A DNA stretch of 64,000 nucleotides from Aquicella lusitana (GTDB lineage: Bacteria > Pseudomonadota > Gammaproteobacteria > DSM-16500). The DNA lies in assembly GCF_902459475.1 (NCBI RefSeq), contig NZ_LR699114.1, forward strand, positions 496,001 to 560,000. Reading direction: 5' to 3'. This document shows, piece by piece, positions 1-8,265 of this stretch; positions within the stretch are counted from its first letter, which is position 1; each line of letters opens with the position of its first letter. Both the position numbers and the translations under genes were made by a program. The notes below the pieces were generated by a model, which was not told the origin of the DNA, did not search any database, and saw only the letters and a list, made by a program, of their open reading frames with translations.

Positions 1-196
1 TATTGGTTCACCGGCAGTGACGACACGTGGTTTTAAGGAAGCTGAATGTGAACAGGTGGCCAACTGGATTTGCGATATCCTGGATGACATGCAAAATGCC
101 ACGACTATTTCTCGCATCAAGAGCGAAGTGGCAGCTTTGTGCAAGCGATATCCCGTTTATGAAAGCCAGGTTTATTCCAATGCCAGTACAGGCTAG
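1..196 (+). CDS. glyA: Serine hydroxymethyltransferase, C-terminal end (partial)
   Basis: This is the 3' end of a gene whose start lies left of the window. The 64 visible codons begin [11 protein letters not shown] and run to a TAG at 194-196. The phrase G-x-P-A-x-T-T-R-G is the conserved C-terminal segment of GlyA, where the Arg lies near the substrate carboxylate. The family is a PLP enzyme that converts serine and tetrahydrofolate to glycine and methylene-tetrahydrofolate in the cytoplasm. The end is soon followed by a GC-rich hairpin and a convergent gene. Identification rests on this short tail only. Confidence 0.85.
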   Translation, partial: IGSPAVTTRGFKEAECEQVANWICDILDDMQNATTISRIKSEVAALCKRYPVYESQVYSNASTG

Positions 197-200
197 TCGA

Positions 201-234
201 TAACAAAAACACTAGTCTCCGCCTAGGGCGGGGA
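201..234. terminator. Stem-loop between convergent genes
   Basis: An 8-bp stem (216-223 with 227-234, one G-T pair, TAG loop) lies between glyA and the convergent TPR gene. On the minus strand it is followed after a few bases by a T-run (complement of the A-run at 205-209). It therefore fits best as the terminator of the minus-strand gene, and possibly acts in both directions. Confidence 0.45.
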
Positions 235-268
235 TGGCACTCTGTACAAAGCGATATCGTTTGGTGAT

Positions 269-1393
269 TCAGGATTTGCAGCACTTTGACAAAGTGATAC
301 CTGGGTTAAGTTCACAACTTTTATTATACTGATTGAACACAGCCTGGAGCACGGCATCTTCCGAGTTCTGAAACAGATGCAGATAGTCAGTGGATATGAG
401 TTGTTGAAGTATGTCATAAGCAGCAGTCAATACAGTTATGTCTGAGGTATGGATATTCAAAAATTGTAAGGCGATTTTAAGATGATTCTTTGCCATTTTA
501 TTATTGAGTTCCGCAACATAACAGATTCCCAGAGCAAGATGGGTGGTAGCGGCAACTGAGTCCAATTCATTCGCTTGATAGCATTTTAATGCTTTAGTTA
601 AAAAGAGAATGGCACGATCAGGGTCTTTATTTTTGAGATGGCATATTCCCAGCAGCTGCTCAGTGTCTGCTGCGCTGATTGTATCAGTCAAGGAGCTCCT
701 TTTATTACGCGATTGGGTGAATAGATGAATAGCTTCATCGATATGATTGAGCTGTAACTGGCTTACTCCCATTTCCAGGCAGCTTTCTGCTTGCATTTCG
801 ATATCATTAAATAAAGTAAATATATCAAGCGCCTGTTTCAGGTGGCTAAACGCCTCAGCATAGTTCTTGTTTCTATTGTAAATCTGGCCTAGGTAAAATA
901 ATGATAAAGCCTTATAGTAGTAGTATTCCTGATCAGTTTTATTTGCTTCGCTGCAATTATTAAACCCCGCCAATGCTTGATTAAAATGGCTCAGCGTCGT
1001 TTCAATATCCAAGCCGAGCTTGGATGAACAAATACCAAGATGCAACGCGATTAACGAGAGGAAGTTTTTATCATTTAATTTTAGGGCGATTTTAGCTGCC
1101 TCTCTAAAATAAGTGGCAGCTTCGTCATATTGTCCTATGGCATTGTAATTTATGCCAAGATAAAAGGCGGCCCTGGCGAAGCAGTTTTCAGCGAATGAGA
1201 GATGCTTTTTTGCGGAGTCTGCATGGAATGAATGCTGGGTCATGCGATTAAAGTAATTAATCTGATCCTGATAATATAAATACACAGGTTCTAGATAGGC
1301 GTTTGATCCAGTATAGTTTTTTTCAACATGAAAATTAATGCCTATTTCCATATCGAGATCAGGTTGAATGCTAATGGTTGCCCGGCTTTTCAT
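269..1393 (-). CDS. Tetratricopeptide-repeat protein
   Basis: 374 codons, made almost wholly of TPR-like helical pairs. Repeated patterns such as A-x-x-Y-L-G-x-x-Y-x-x-x-G-x-x-x-E-A run from about residue 60 to 330. No signal peptide or catalytic domain is visible, so it is probably a cytoplasmic or translocated scaffold that binds other proteins. The ATG at 1393 is chosen because AAGGAA lies 7 nt upstream; an upstream in-frame TTG at 1450 has no such site. It follows the deaminase-like gene on the same strand with an 83-nt gap, so co-transcription and a functional link are possible. The exact role is unknown. Confidence 0.7.
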   Translation of the reverse strand: MKSRATISIQPDLDMEIGINFHVEKNYTGSNAYLEPVYLYYQDQINYFNRMTQHSFHADSAKKHLSFAENCFARAAFYLGINYNAIGQYDEAATYFREAAKIALKLNDKNFLSLIALHLGICSSKLGLDIETTLSHFNQALAGFNNCSEANKTDQEYYYYKALSLFYLGQIYNRNKNYAEAFSHLKQALDIFTLFNDIEMQAESCLEMGVSQLQLNHIDEAIHLFTQSRNKRSSLTDTISAADTEQLLGICHLKNKDPDRAILFLTKALKCYQANELDSVAATTHLALGICYVAELNNKMAKNHLKIALQFLNIHTSDITVLTAAYDILQQLISTDYLHLFQNSEDAVLQAVFNQYNKSCELNPGITLSKCCKS

Positions 1394-1476
1394 CTGTGTA
1401 TTCCTTATTTGTTTACGAAGTATTATTTTTTCTACTATTACGAACGACAAAAATTCACATCTTTGTGCATTAATAA

Positions 1477-3066
1477 TCAGCTCTTTACTTTTATTTTCTT
1501 TTTCTCATGTTCGGTAGCAAGTTTTATAGTGGCTTCATACGGGTTGGCGCCGCTCTCGGCTACGCGCTCTCGCTTTTTCTCGTGCTTTTTTTCTTCCCCT
1601 GTTTCTAGCACAGTTTTACGGGTTTGAACAGCGGTCGGGGACGGCTGGAAAAAGTTGTAGAGCGATGAAGTTTCGATTTCAAATTCCCGTATTGGCGAAA
1701 CCGGAGGGAACTGGCTCGCTTTTTCTTTCAAACGCAGCGCATACTGCTGAAGGCCGTTTAAAGTAACAAGGTAGGCGGCACGATTGTCCTGGCAGGCGGA
1801 ACAGCAGGGTTTGGTGTGCAAAATAAACGTTCTGTCATCTAAAAGGGAATGCATGATAGGTTCTGTCACTTTATAAGCAGATGATCGTTTATCAGCCTGT
1901 TCTCCATATTTGGCGCCGTGCCGATAGGGATAAAGATCACAGTTTGTTACGCCTTCTATGACAAAGTTCCTGCCATGCTCATGTTTTAATTTTGCAACTA
2001 GCGCACCATAATCATATTCACCGCAGGTCCGTGGTCTGTAATCGCTTCCCAAATCCCTGGCCACTCTACCAATGAGCTGCTGGTAATGTTGACTGGAGTA
2101 CTGGATAACACAAAACCGTATTTTAGGGCGGCTTTCCGCATTGAATTGGTTTGCAAACTGGTCTAACGTTTGTAAAAATTCTTTGTCAGTTCTTCCATCA
2201 CCAGCCCGTGAGAGAGCCACCAGGCAAACGAGTTCTTTGTTCACTTGAGCCACGATAAAGGAAATATTGGTTGGCGGCATGCGATCCTTCTTTAATTTTC
2301 TGACTTTATCGTCATGCTTTTCTATGATGATGTCAGCCAGTTTCGAATCACTATAGAGCGCATGCATAAACTCCTGAGCACAATTCTGGCTTAATCTCGT
2401 ATCATCAAAATATTGTGTATTATCCCGTAACCATATGTTGCCCATATCGCTAAAATTGTTTTTCAGGTCCCGGTAATCTTCGAGTTCTTTTAACCTTCGC
2501 AGTATGTCATTTTTTTGATCAACGTTCCGAAATTTTTGGTTCTGCAAGTCGCGTTTTTGGTTCAGTAATGCTTTTTTTTCCTGTTGTAGTTCACTCATCC
2601 TGTTTTTTTCTTCCCTGGAGAATGCCTTAAAAGCTTTATTGCATAGTCCTTTGTTGTTTTTATCAAAAGCGTTGGCTTCATCTGTACTAAGGTGTTTGCA
2701 ATAGAGGGATTCAATCTCTTTAAATACGTTATCTAGCGAGCCTTGAATGGAGTGTACTTGATCGTTTTGGGAATGAATCACTTCATTGAGCGCTTCGATT
2801 TCTCTTTTTAATCTTGTTTGATTCTTTATCCGATTTTGTAATTCATGATAAAGATCCGACTCCTGGATTTCTTGATACAATAACTCCCACTGATTATTTT
2901 CACGAATGCGCGCAAAATCTCGGGATTCAAAAAGGCGGACACTCGGACGATTGACTCGCTTTAAGTCTATGATACTGGTGCCTTTGTTTTTATTTTCGGT
3001 TGCATCTTCGGAAGCGGGTGAAGATAGAAGGCCTTTATGAGGCTCTAAGGGTAAGCGCGACTCCAT
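1477..3066 (-). CDS. Coiled-coil protein with deaminase-like C-terminal domain, effector candidate
   Basis: 529 codons. Residues about 70-200 are charged and heptad-like (two coiled coils). Residues about 265-430 show two hydrophobic strands (FIVAQV, LVCLVAL), then C348-G-E350 opening a helix, then T418-K-P-C-C-S-A-C425. A [HC]-x-E motif followed by S/T-K-x-x-C-x-x-C is the zinc-site pattern of the cytidine-deaminase-like fold, notably the OTT_1508-like branch found in intracellular bacteria and fungi. The tail is Lys/Glu-rich. There is no signal peptide. Upstream lies a tandem TTAAT repeat (3140-3155). The deaminase reading is inference from motifs and the substrate is unknown; it may instead be a structural zinc protein. 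Confidence 0.6.
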   Translation of the reverse strand: MESRLPLEPHKGLLSSPASEDATENKNKGTSIIDLKRVNRPSVRLFESRDFARIRENNQWELLYQEIQESDLYHELQNRIKNQTRLKREIEALNEVIHSQNDQVHSIQGSLDNVFKEIESLYCKHLSTDEANAFDKNNKGLCNKAFKAFSREEKNRMSELQQEKKALLNQKRDLQNQKFRNVDQKNDILRRLKELEDYRDLKNNFSDMGNIWLRDNTQYFDDTRLSQNCAQEFMHALYSDSKLADIIIEKHDDKVRKLKKDRMPPTNISFIVAQVNKELVCLVALSRAGDGRTDKEFLQTLDQFANQFNAESRPKIRFCVIQYSSQHYQQLIGRVARDLGSDYRPRTCGEYDYGALVAKLKHEHGRNFVIEGVTNCDLYPYRHGAKYGEQADKRSSAYKVTEPIMHSLLDDRTFILHTKPCCSACQDNRAAYLVTLNGLQQYALRLKEKASQFPPVSPIREFEIETSSLYNFFQPSPTAVQTRKTVLETGEEKKHEKKRERVAESGANPYEATIKLATEHEKKKIKVKS

Positions 3067-3137
3067 AATAATCCTCGTTTTTTGTGCAAATAGTTATAAT
3101 AATTGAGCGAAATTTTATCACTATTTACGTTAACGAA

Positions 3138-3157
3138 CTATTAAGGATCAATTAAAA
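3138..3157 (-). promoter_or_regulatory. PmrA-box-like tandem repeat
   Basis: On the minus strand TTAAT occurs twice with an 11-nt period, the second as CTTAATAGTT. This resembles the published PmrA consensus (cTTAATatT-nn-cTTAATatT) of Legionella and Coxiella effector promoters. It lies about 75-90 nt before the start at 3066, with an AT-rich GATAAAAT stretch downstream that could be a -10. Regulation by PmrA is inferred. Confidence 0.45.
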
Positions 3158-3165
3158 AGCTAGCC

Positions 3166-3699
3166 TTAGGACATGAGGTGGTGTTTTACGAGAACAAGGG
3201 CTTTTTCCAGCCAGGGGGTGAATTGCTCGGGGTGGGCGGCAAGCTCCTGCTCCAAATCTTCCAGCGTGATCCAGCGATAAGCATGAACTTCGTCAGGATT
3301 AGGCAGGATGGGGGTCTCAACCATCAGGGTGCCAATTAACACATGGTCAATTTCATTTTCTGATAACCCATTGGAAAAATGCGCATTATAGTGGAACCAG
3401 CCTAAGCTTTTCAGAGGTGTGCTGATCCCCAGTTCATCCTTAAGACGCCGCACCCCGGCGTCAATGACGCTTTCACCTGCGCGGGGATGGGAGCAGCAGG
3501 TATTGGTCCACAGGCCAGGCGAATGGTATTTGTTGAGCGCGCGTTGTTGCAATAATAGCTCACGCCGTGGATTTTCACGGAAAAGAAAGACGGAAAAAGC
3601 GCGATGCAGCAGGTTTTGCTCATGGACAGCAAGCTTTTCGCCCAGGCCGGTTTCCCGGTCCTGTTCATCCACCAGGATGATGTATTCGGTTGCTGTCAT
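3166..3699 (-). CDS. idi: Isopentenyl-diphosphate delta-isomerase, type I
   Basis: 177 codons, the usual size of bacterial type I Idi. It interconverts IPP and DMAPP in the cytoplasm. Diagnostic residues are H32 in LLHRAFSVFLF, the catalytic Cys in W-T-N-T-C-C69-S-H-P, and the E114/E116 pair in SENEID. A Nudix-like core runs from about residue 30 to 165. It is divergent from mvaA with only 65 bp between the starts, so the two probably share a control region and idi completes the mevalonate route by making DMAPP. Confidence 0.93.
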   Translation of the reverse strand: MTATEYIILVDEQDRETGLGEKLAVHEQNLLHRAFSVFLFRENPRRELLLQQRALNKYHSPGLWTNTCCSHPRAGESVIDAGVRRLKDELGISTPLKSLGWFHYNAHFSNGLSENEIDHVLIGTLMVETPILPNPDEVHAYRWITLEDLEQELAAHPEQFTPWLEKALVLVKHHLMS

Positions 3700-3764
3700 A
3701 ATGCTTTTTCCAGTAGAATGGTGGCCTTTTTATAGCCTCAGGGCTCATTTATTTCAAGCAAAAT

Positions 3765-4826
3765 ATGCGCTGGCAGAATACATATAAAGGCGACACAAAA
3801 CAAATCGCAGCCATCCCGATGCGAGTGGTAGGTCCGGTCAAGATTATCAGTGCGGAAGTGACGGGCGATATTCCCTTGCCGCTCGCGACCCTGGAATCAC
3901 CTCTTTGGCCATCAACCCATCGTGGAGCGAGGGTTTGCACACAGGCAGGTGGTATCCATGCGACGCTGATTGATGAACGCATGACCCGCTCTATCCTGAT
4001 TGAAGCGGCTTCCGCGGCGGAAGCTTATCAGGCTATGGTTGAGATCAGGCAGCAAAAAGAAGCATTGCAGGCCGTTATCGGCGAAACCAGCCGTTTTGCC
4101 CGATTAATAGACATGAACATGCAGATAGTGGGTTCCTTGATTTATCTGCGTTTTGAATTACTGACCGGTGATGCTGCGGGCCATAATATGGTCACGCTGG
4201 CTTCTGACCGCCTGCTAGACTGGATTCTTTCACACTATCCGCATCTGCGTTATGTTTCCATCTCTGGCAATTACTGTTCTGACAAAAAGGTGTCGGCAGT
4301 TAACGGCATCTTGGGTCGCGGAAAAAACGTAGTGGCTGAAGTGACCCTTTCCCGGGCGTTATGTAAACGCTTTTTAAAAACAAGCCCCGAGAAATTAATT
4401 GAGTTAAACATCAAGAAAAACTTGCTAGGCAATATTATCGCGGGTGGTTTGCGCACGGCGAATGCGCATTTTGCCAATATGCTATTGGGTTTTTATCTGG
4501 CGACAGGGCAGGATGCGGCAAACATTATTGAGGGTTCTCAGGGTATCGTGCATGCTGAATTACGGCAAGATGCGCTTTATTTCTCTGTCACCTTGCCTAA
4601 CCTGATTATCGGTGCCGTGGGTAACGGTAAGACACTGGATTTTGTGCAGGAAAATTTGCATCTATTGGGGTGTAACGAAAAACAGGAACCAGGCTATAAT
4701 GCGAGGCGCCTCGCTGTCATTGCGGCTGCAGCAGTATTATGCGGTGAACTGTCGCTGCTGGCTGCCCAGACTAATCGGGGCGAATTAATGCGTAGCCACC
4801 TGAAGCTGGAACGCGAAAGGAAATAA
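3765..4826 (+). CDS. mvaA: Hydroxymethylglutaryl-CoA reductase (class I-like)
   Basis: 353 codons. It reduces HMG-CoA to mevalonate. Conserved blocks in order: E44 in the TLESP block (catalytic Glu), GDAAGHNM at 135-142, SGNYCSDKK at 167-175 with the catalytic Lys, GQDAA with D250, GAVGNGKT at 283-290, and S-H345 near the C-terminus (catalytic His). The SGNYCSDKK and terminal S-H blocks resemble the class I (eukaryote/archaea-like) enzyme rather than the Pseudomonas class II form. There is no membrane segment, so it is soluble. The ribosome binding site is weak; the first ATG is kept. It heads the plus-strand mevalonate cluster. Confidence 0.93.
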   Translation: MRWQNTYKGDTKQIAAIPMRVVGPVKIISAEVTGDIPLPLATLESPLWPSTHRGARVCTQAGGIHATLIDERMTRSILIEAASAAEAYQAMVEIRQQKEALQAVIGETSRFARLIDMNMQIVGSLIYLRFELLTGDAAGHNMVTLASDRLLDWILSHYPHLRYVSISGNYCSDKKVSAVNGILGRGKNVVAEVTLSRALCKRFLKTSPEKLIELNIKKNLLGNIIAGGLRTANAHFANMLLGFYLATGQDAANIIEGSQGIVHAELRQDALYFSVTLPNLIIGAVGNGKTLDFVQENLHLLGCNEKQEPGYNARRLAVIAAAAVLCGELSLLAAQTNRGELMRSHLKLERERK

Positions 4827-4861
4827 TTTATTAACTTTTCGTCATTTTTCATGGAAGCAGT

Positions 4862-4915
4862 GCCTGATATATCAGGTGCTTAATAAGAAGATCTGACCGT
4901 TAACAGGTCAAAGAT
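4862..4915. promoter_or_regulatory. Two palindromes between mvaA and mvaS
   Basis: A perfect 14-nt palindrome (CCTGATATATCAGG, 4863-4876) is followed about 20 nt later by an inverted repeat TGACC-n-GGTCA. Both lie in the 137-nt gap before mvaS. Either could be an operator or an mRNA hairpin. No U-run follows, so a terminator is unlikely. Confidence 0.25.
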
Positions 4916-4963
4916 GAACCATGATGAAAGGACGAGTTCTTTAAATGAAAGAGAGAATACATC

Positions 4964-6181
4964 GTGGTAAAAGTCGGCATAGACACATTAGCGATATATA
5001 CCTCACGGTATGTACTGGATCTGACGACACTCGCTAAAGCGCGAGGTGTTGAATTAACCAAATATCAGTCGGGCCTTGGCCAGCAGATGATGTCTGTGCC
5101 GCCGCCAGGTGAAGACATCGTCACCATGGCAGCAAATGCTGCAAGCGAGGCACTGGACGGTGTCGATATCAACGAAATCGAGATGCTACTGTTTGCGACT
5201 GAATCGGGCATGGACCAGTCCAAAGCCGCCGGCATTTATGTGCATCATCTATTAGGCCTTCCTTCCCGCTGCCGTGTTGTTGAGCTCAAGCAAGCCTGTT
5301 ATGCCGGTACTGCGGCACTGCAACTCGCTTTGCCTTTCCTGCACGAAAACCCCGATAAAAAAATTCTGGTGATTGCTTCTGATATCGCCCGCTATGGATT
5401 GGGTGCGGTTGCTGAATCCTCACAAGGCGCAGGCGCAGTAGCCATGGTCTTGTCCGCCAACCCTCGCGTGCTTGCTTTTGAGCCAGAGTATGGCGTTGTC
5501 ACAGAAGATGTAATGGATTTCTGGCGGCCAAATTATTTACACGAAGCACTGGTAGACGGTAAATATTCCAGCCGGCTTTATCTCGGCATGCTGGAAAAAA
5601 GCTGGAAACAGTATCAGTCCCTATCAGGCCGTGGTTTTCTCGATCATGCTTATTATTGTTATCACACACCTGTGCCGCGCTTGGTAGAAAAAGCACATCA
5701 ACATTTGCTGAAACAGACGGGTTTTGAGCATTTGCCGGAAGAAGTTACTGTTAAACAGTTTAATGACTCGCTGGAATACGGGCGGAAGATTGGTAATAGC
5801 TATACTGCCTCCTTGTATATCGGCCTAACTGCCTTACTGGATTTGGTGAAGGAAGATCTAGCGGGCAAGCGTATTGGTTTTTACAGCTATGGTTCCGGCT
5901 GCGTTGCCGAATATTTCAGCGGCGTGATTGAGTCGGGCTATCGCCGCGCGCTGCATACACGTTATCATGCTGATTTACTGGCGACCCGTTCATTGCTGAC
6001 GTATGAAGATTATGAAGCTTTTTATACGTTCCACTATGTTGAAGACGGCAGTGATCAGGCGATCCCTGTTTATGATACAGGCCGCTTTCGTCTGGCACGA
6101 TTGCACAAGCATAAGCGGATTTATGAAAAGGTAGATCCGGCTGCAGAAGTATTGTTGGCTGCCGGTGATTATGTGAAATAG
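4964..6181 (+). CDS. mvaS: Hydroxymethylglutaryl-CoA synthase
   Basis: 405 codons. It condenses acetyl-CoA with acetoacetyl-CoA to HMG-CoA. The thiolase-fold active site is complete: E80 in ATESGMDQSKAAG, nucleophile C112 in KQACYAGTAALQ, and H234 in YCYHTPVPRLVEKAH. Start is the GTG at 4964, the only usable in-frame start, with GAGAGA about ten bases upstream. It follows mvaA on the same strand after a gap with two palindromes, so it may have its own promoter or control point. Confidence 0.93.
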   Translation: MVKVGIDTLAIYTSRYVLDLTTLAKARGVELTKYQSGLGQQMMSVPPPGEDIVTMAANAASEALDGVDINEIEMLLFATESGMDQSKAAGIYVHHLLGLPSRCRVVELKQACYAGTAALQLALPFLHENPDKKILVIASDIARYGLGAVAESSQGAGAVAMVLSANPRVLAFEPEYGVVTEDVMDFWRPNYLHEALVDGKYSSRLYLGMLEKSWKQYQSLSGRGFLDHAYYCYHTPVPRLVEKAHQHLLKQTGFEHLPEEVTVKQFNDSLEYGRKIGNSYTASLYIGLTALLDLVKEDLAGKRIGFYSYGSGCVAEYFSGVIESGYRRALHTRYHADLLATRSLLTYEDYEAFYTFHYVEDGSDQAIPVYDTGRFRLARLHKHKRIYEKVDPAAEVLLAAGDYVK

Positions 6182-6317
6182 CGGGGATTGCATTGGCCGA
6201 GTGATATTTCTTGGGTCCTGTCATCTCTCCGCACAGGTATCATTCCCTGCGAAAGCGTTCGGATTGAATGATAAGTGGAGTATAACCTGCTCATTTGATG
6301 TATAAACTAAGGCGCCT

Positions 6318-7328
6318 ATGAAAGTTCAAGCACCCGGAAAATTAATTTTGTCTGGTGAACATGCGGTGGTTTACGGCAGTCCGGCGCTTGCCATGGCAGT
6401 TAACCGATACGTAAGCGCAACCGTGACGCGTGAATTATTGCCGCAAATTTTATTTGATTTGTCTGACCTTGCCCATCATGGTCACCTTAGTTTTACCGCT
6501 TTACGTCAGCTAAAGACACGCATTAAACAAAAATATCAGCGCTTTATTCGCGGCGACTTCAGTATTCGTGAAGTCTTGCACAAACCTTTTGAGCTCGCTC
6601 AATTTGCTCTGGGCGTATTTGTAGAGTCGCTTAACCTTTCGCTTCCGCATGGTGTCCGAATTCAAGTGCACTCAGACCTTCCTATCGGTTGCGGCATGGG
6701 TTCCTCTGCCGCGACAATCTTAAGCGTCATGCATGGTGTTTCGCGTCATTTGCAAATGTCATTGACGGAAGAAACGCTGTTCCAGCTAGCACTGGAAGCT
6801 GAAAAAATGCAGCATGGATTTTCCAGTGGTCTGGATTTGCGCGTGGCGTTGCATGGCGGATGTCTGTACGTGAACGGACCGGCGCTGGAGCAACGTCCAG
6901 TACCGACTTTCCCCATGTATCTGGTCAATACCGGCGCTCCACAGACAACGACCGGTCAATGTGTGGAAAAAGTCGCTCCGCATTTTAAATCAAATGCGCT
7001 GCGTGATGATTTTGCCGCTGTGACGGACAGCATGGATAACGCGTTGAAACAACAGTCATGGCAAGGCATGCGAGAAGCGATCCATTATAATCACCAGCTG
7101 CTTGTTCGTATTGGCGTGGTACCTGATCAACCCCGGCGTTTTATTGAAGCGACTGAAAAGCTGGGTGGCGCCGCCAAAATTTGCGGTGCGGGTGCAGTGG
7201 CTGGCGATCAGGCGGGTGTTGTGCTGGTGACAGCAGATGACAAGGAAGCGGTGACCATGCTCGCTTCACGATTTGGCTATACCATGATTCCTATTTTAGG
7301 TGAAACTCGAGGTTTACATGCAGCTTAA
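6318..7328 (+). CDS. mvk: Mevalonate kinase (GHMP family)
   Basis: 336 codons. It phosphorylates mevalonate to 5-phosphomevalonate. GHMP motif 1 is K-V-Q-A-P-G-K-L-I-L-S-G-E14-H; motif 2 is PIGCGMGSSAA at 122-132; the catalytic Asp is probably D173 in SSGLDLRVALHGG; motif 3 is K-I-C-G-A-G-A-V near the C-terminus. GEHAVVYG is typical of mevalonate kinase rather than of the other GHMP kinases. Its 3' end overlaps the next gene by 11 nt, showing tight coupling. Confidence 0.9.
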   Translation: MKVQAPGKLILSGEHAVVYGSPALAMAVNRYVSATVTRELLPQILFDLSDLAHHGHLSFTALRQLKTRIKQKYQRFIRGDFSIREVLHKPFELAQFALGVFVESLNLSLPHGVRIQVHSDLPIGCGMGSSAATILSVMHGVSRHLQMSLTEETLFQLALEAEKMQHGFSSGLDLRVALHGGCLYVNGPALEQRPVPTFPMYLVNTGAPQTTTGQCVEKVAPHFKSNALRDDFAAVTDSMDNALKQQSWQGMREAIHYNHQLLVRIGVVPDQPRRFIEATEKLGGAAKICGAGAVAGDQAGVVLVTADDKEAVTMLASRFGYTMIPILGETRGLHAA

Positions 7329-8265
7329 AGCATCGGCGCCAGGTTCATTAATCCTGTTGGGTGAATATGCGGTGCTGCATGGTAAACATGCACTGGTTTG
7401 TGCGGTTAACAAATACATTACCGTCACGCTTACACCCTCGCTTGATAAACGGATTGAGATTGAATCGTCGCTGCATGGCCGGTATGAAACGGATTTAACC
7501 TCTATCAGCATTGAAAAACCGTTTCATTTTGTACTCGGCGCACTGCAGCACTATCAGCCCAAATTAAAAACGGGCTGCCATATTGCAATTGAATCAGAAT
7601 TTTCTGACAAAGTCGGGCTCGGTTCTTCTGCGGCTGTGACAGTCGCGACATTGGCTGCTTTGGTAACGTGGCTGAATATTCGTGTGTCGCCGCTTGACCT
7701 GGTACGCCAGGGTCGAAATGTGGTGCGTCATGTTCAGGGAGTGGGCTCAGGTGCAGATATAGCAGCTTCTGTTTATGGCGGCCTGGTTGGTTATCAACCA
7801 CAACCTTTACTGGTAGAAAAATTTGCTGCTACTTATCCGCTCAGCGCATTATACGCTGGCTTTAAAACGCCCACGGTAGAAGCCATCAAACGGGTGCAGC
7901 AGCAGTTTTCAGCGCACCCTGATCTTTTTCGCCATATTAGCAACAGCATTGGCCAGTGTGCCTTTTCAGGTATGCATGCCGCGCGCAAGGCAGAGTGGTC
8001 AAAGCTGGGGGAGATCATGAATATACAACAGGGAATGATGGAAGCACTGGGGGTCAGCCTGCCAATTTTGCGTGACATGGTGGAAGAATTGCGCAAACAG
8101 CCCGGCATGCTGGGCGCGAAAATTTCAGGTTCGGGCTTGGGCGATTGCGTCGTAGGTCTTGGGGGGCCTTTACCGGATCAGTATGTTTATAAAGGCGAGC
8201 ATACTGGTATCCAACCTGTTTCTGCACAAATGTCGCAACAAGGAGTACGTTGTGAAAAAATCTGA
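7318..8265 (+). CDS. Phosphomevalonate kinase (GHMP, ERG8-like)
   Basis: 315 codons. It probably converts 5-phosphomevalonate to 5-diphosphomevalonate. SAPGSLILLGEYAVLHG, VGLGSSAAVTVATLAAL and VQGVGSGADIAASVYGG are patterns of the ERG8/MvaK2 branch; GEYAVL and G-S-G-x-D-I-A-A separate it from mevalonate kinase. The C-terminal GAKISGSGLGDCVVGL is motif 3. Start: the ATG at 7318, with GAGG just upstream and overlapping the mvk stop, is preferred over the GTG at 7300. The 3' end overlaps mvaD by 14 nt. Assignment as phosphomevalonate kinase is by motif and cluster logic. Confidence 0.85.
   Translation: MQLKASAPGSLILLGEYAVLHGKHALVCAVNKYITVTLTPSLDKRIEIESSLHGRYETDLTSISIEKPFHFVLGALQHYQPKLKTGCHIAIESEFSDKVGLGSSAAVTVATLAALVTWLNIRVSPLDLVRQGRNVVRHVQGVGSGADIAASVYGGLVGYQPQPLLVEKFAATYPLSALYAGFKTPTVEAIKRVQQQFSAHPDLFRHISNSIGQCAFSGMHAARKAEWSKLGEIMNIQQGMMEALGVSLPILRDMVEELRKQPGMLGAKISGSGLGDCVVGLGGPLPDQYVYKGEHTGIQPVSAQMSQQGVRCEKI

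Noticed and set aside
8159-8251. N-terminal extension of the mvaD frame
   Set aside because: It only reads through the phosphomevalonate kinase gene; the GTG at 8252 has an AAGGAG site and the conserved protein starts there.
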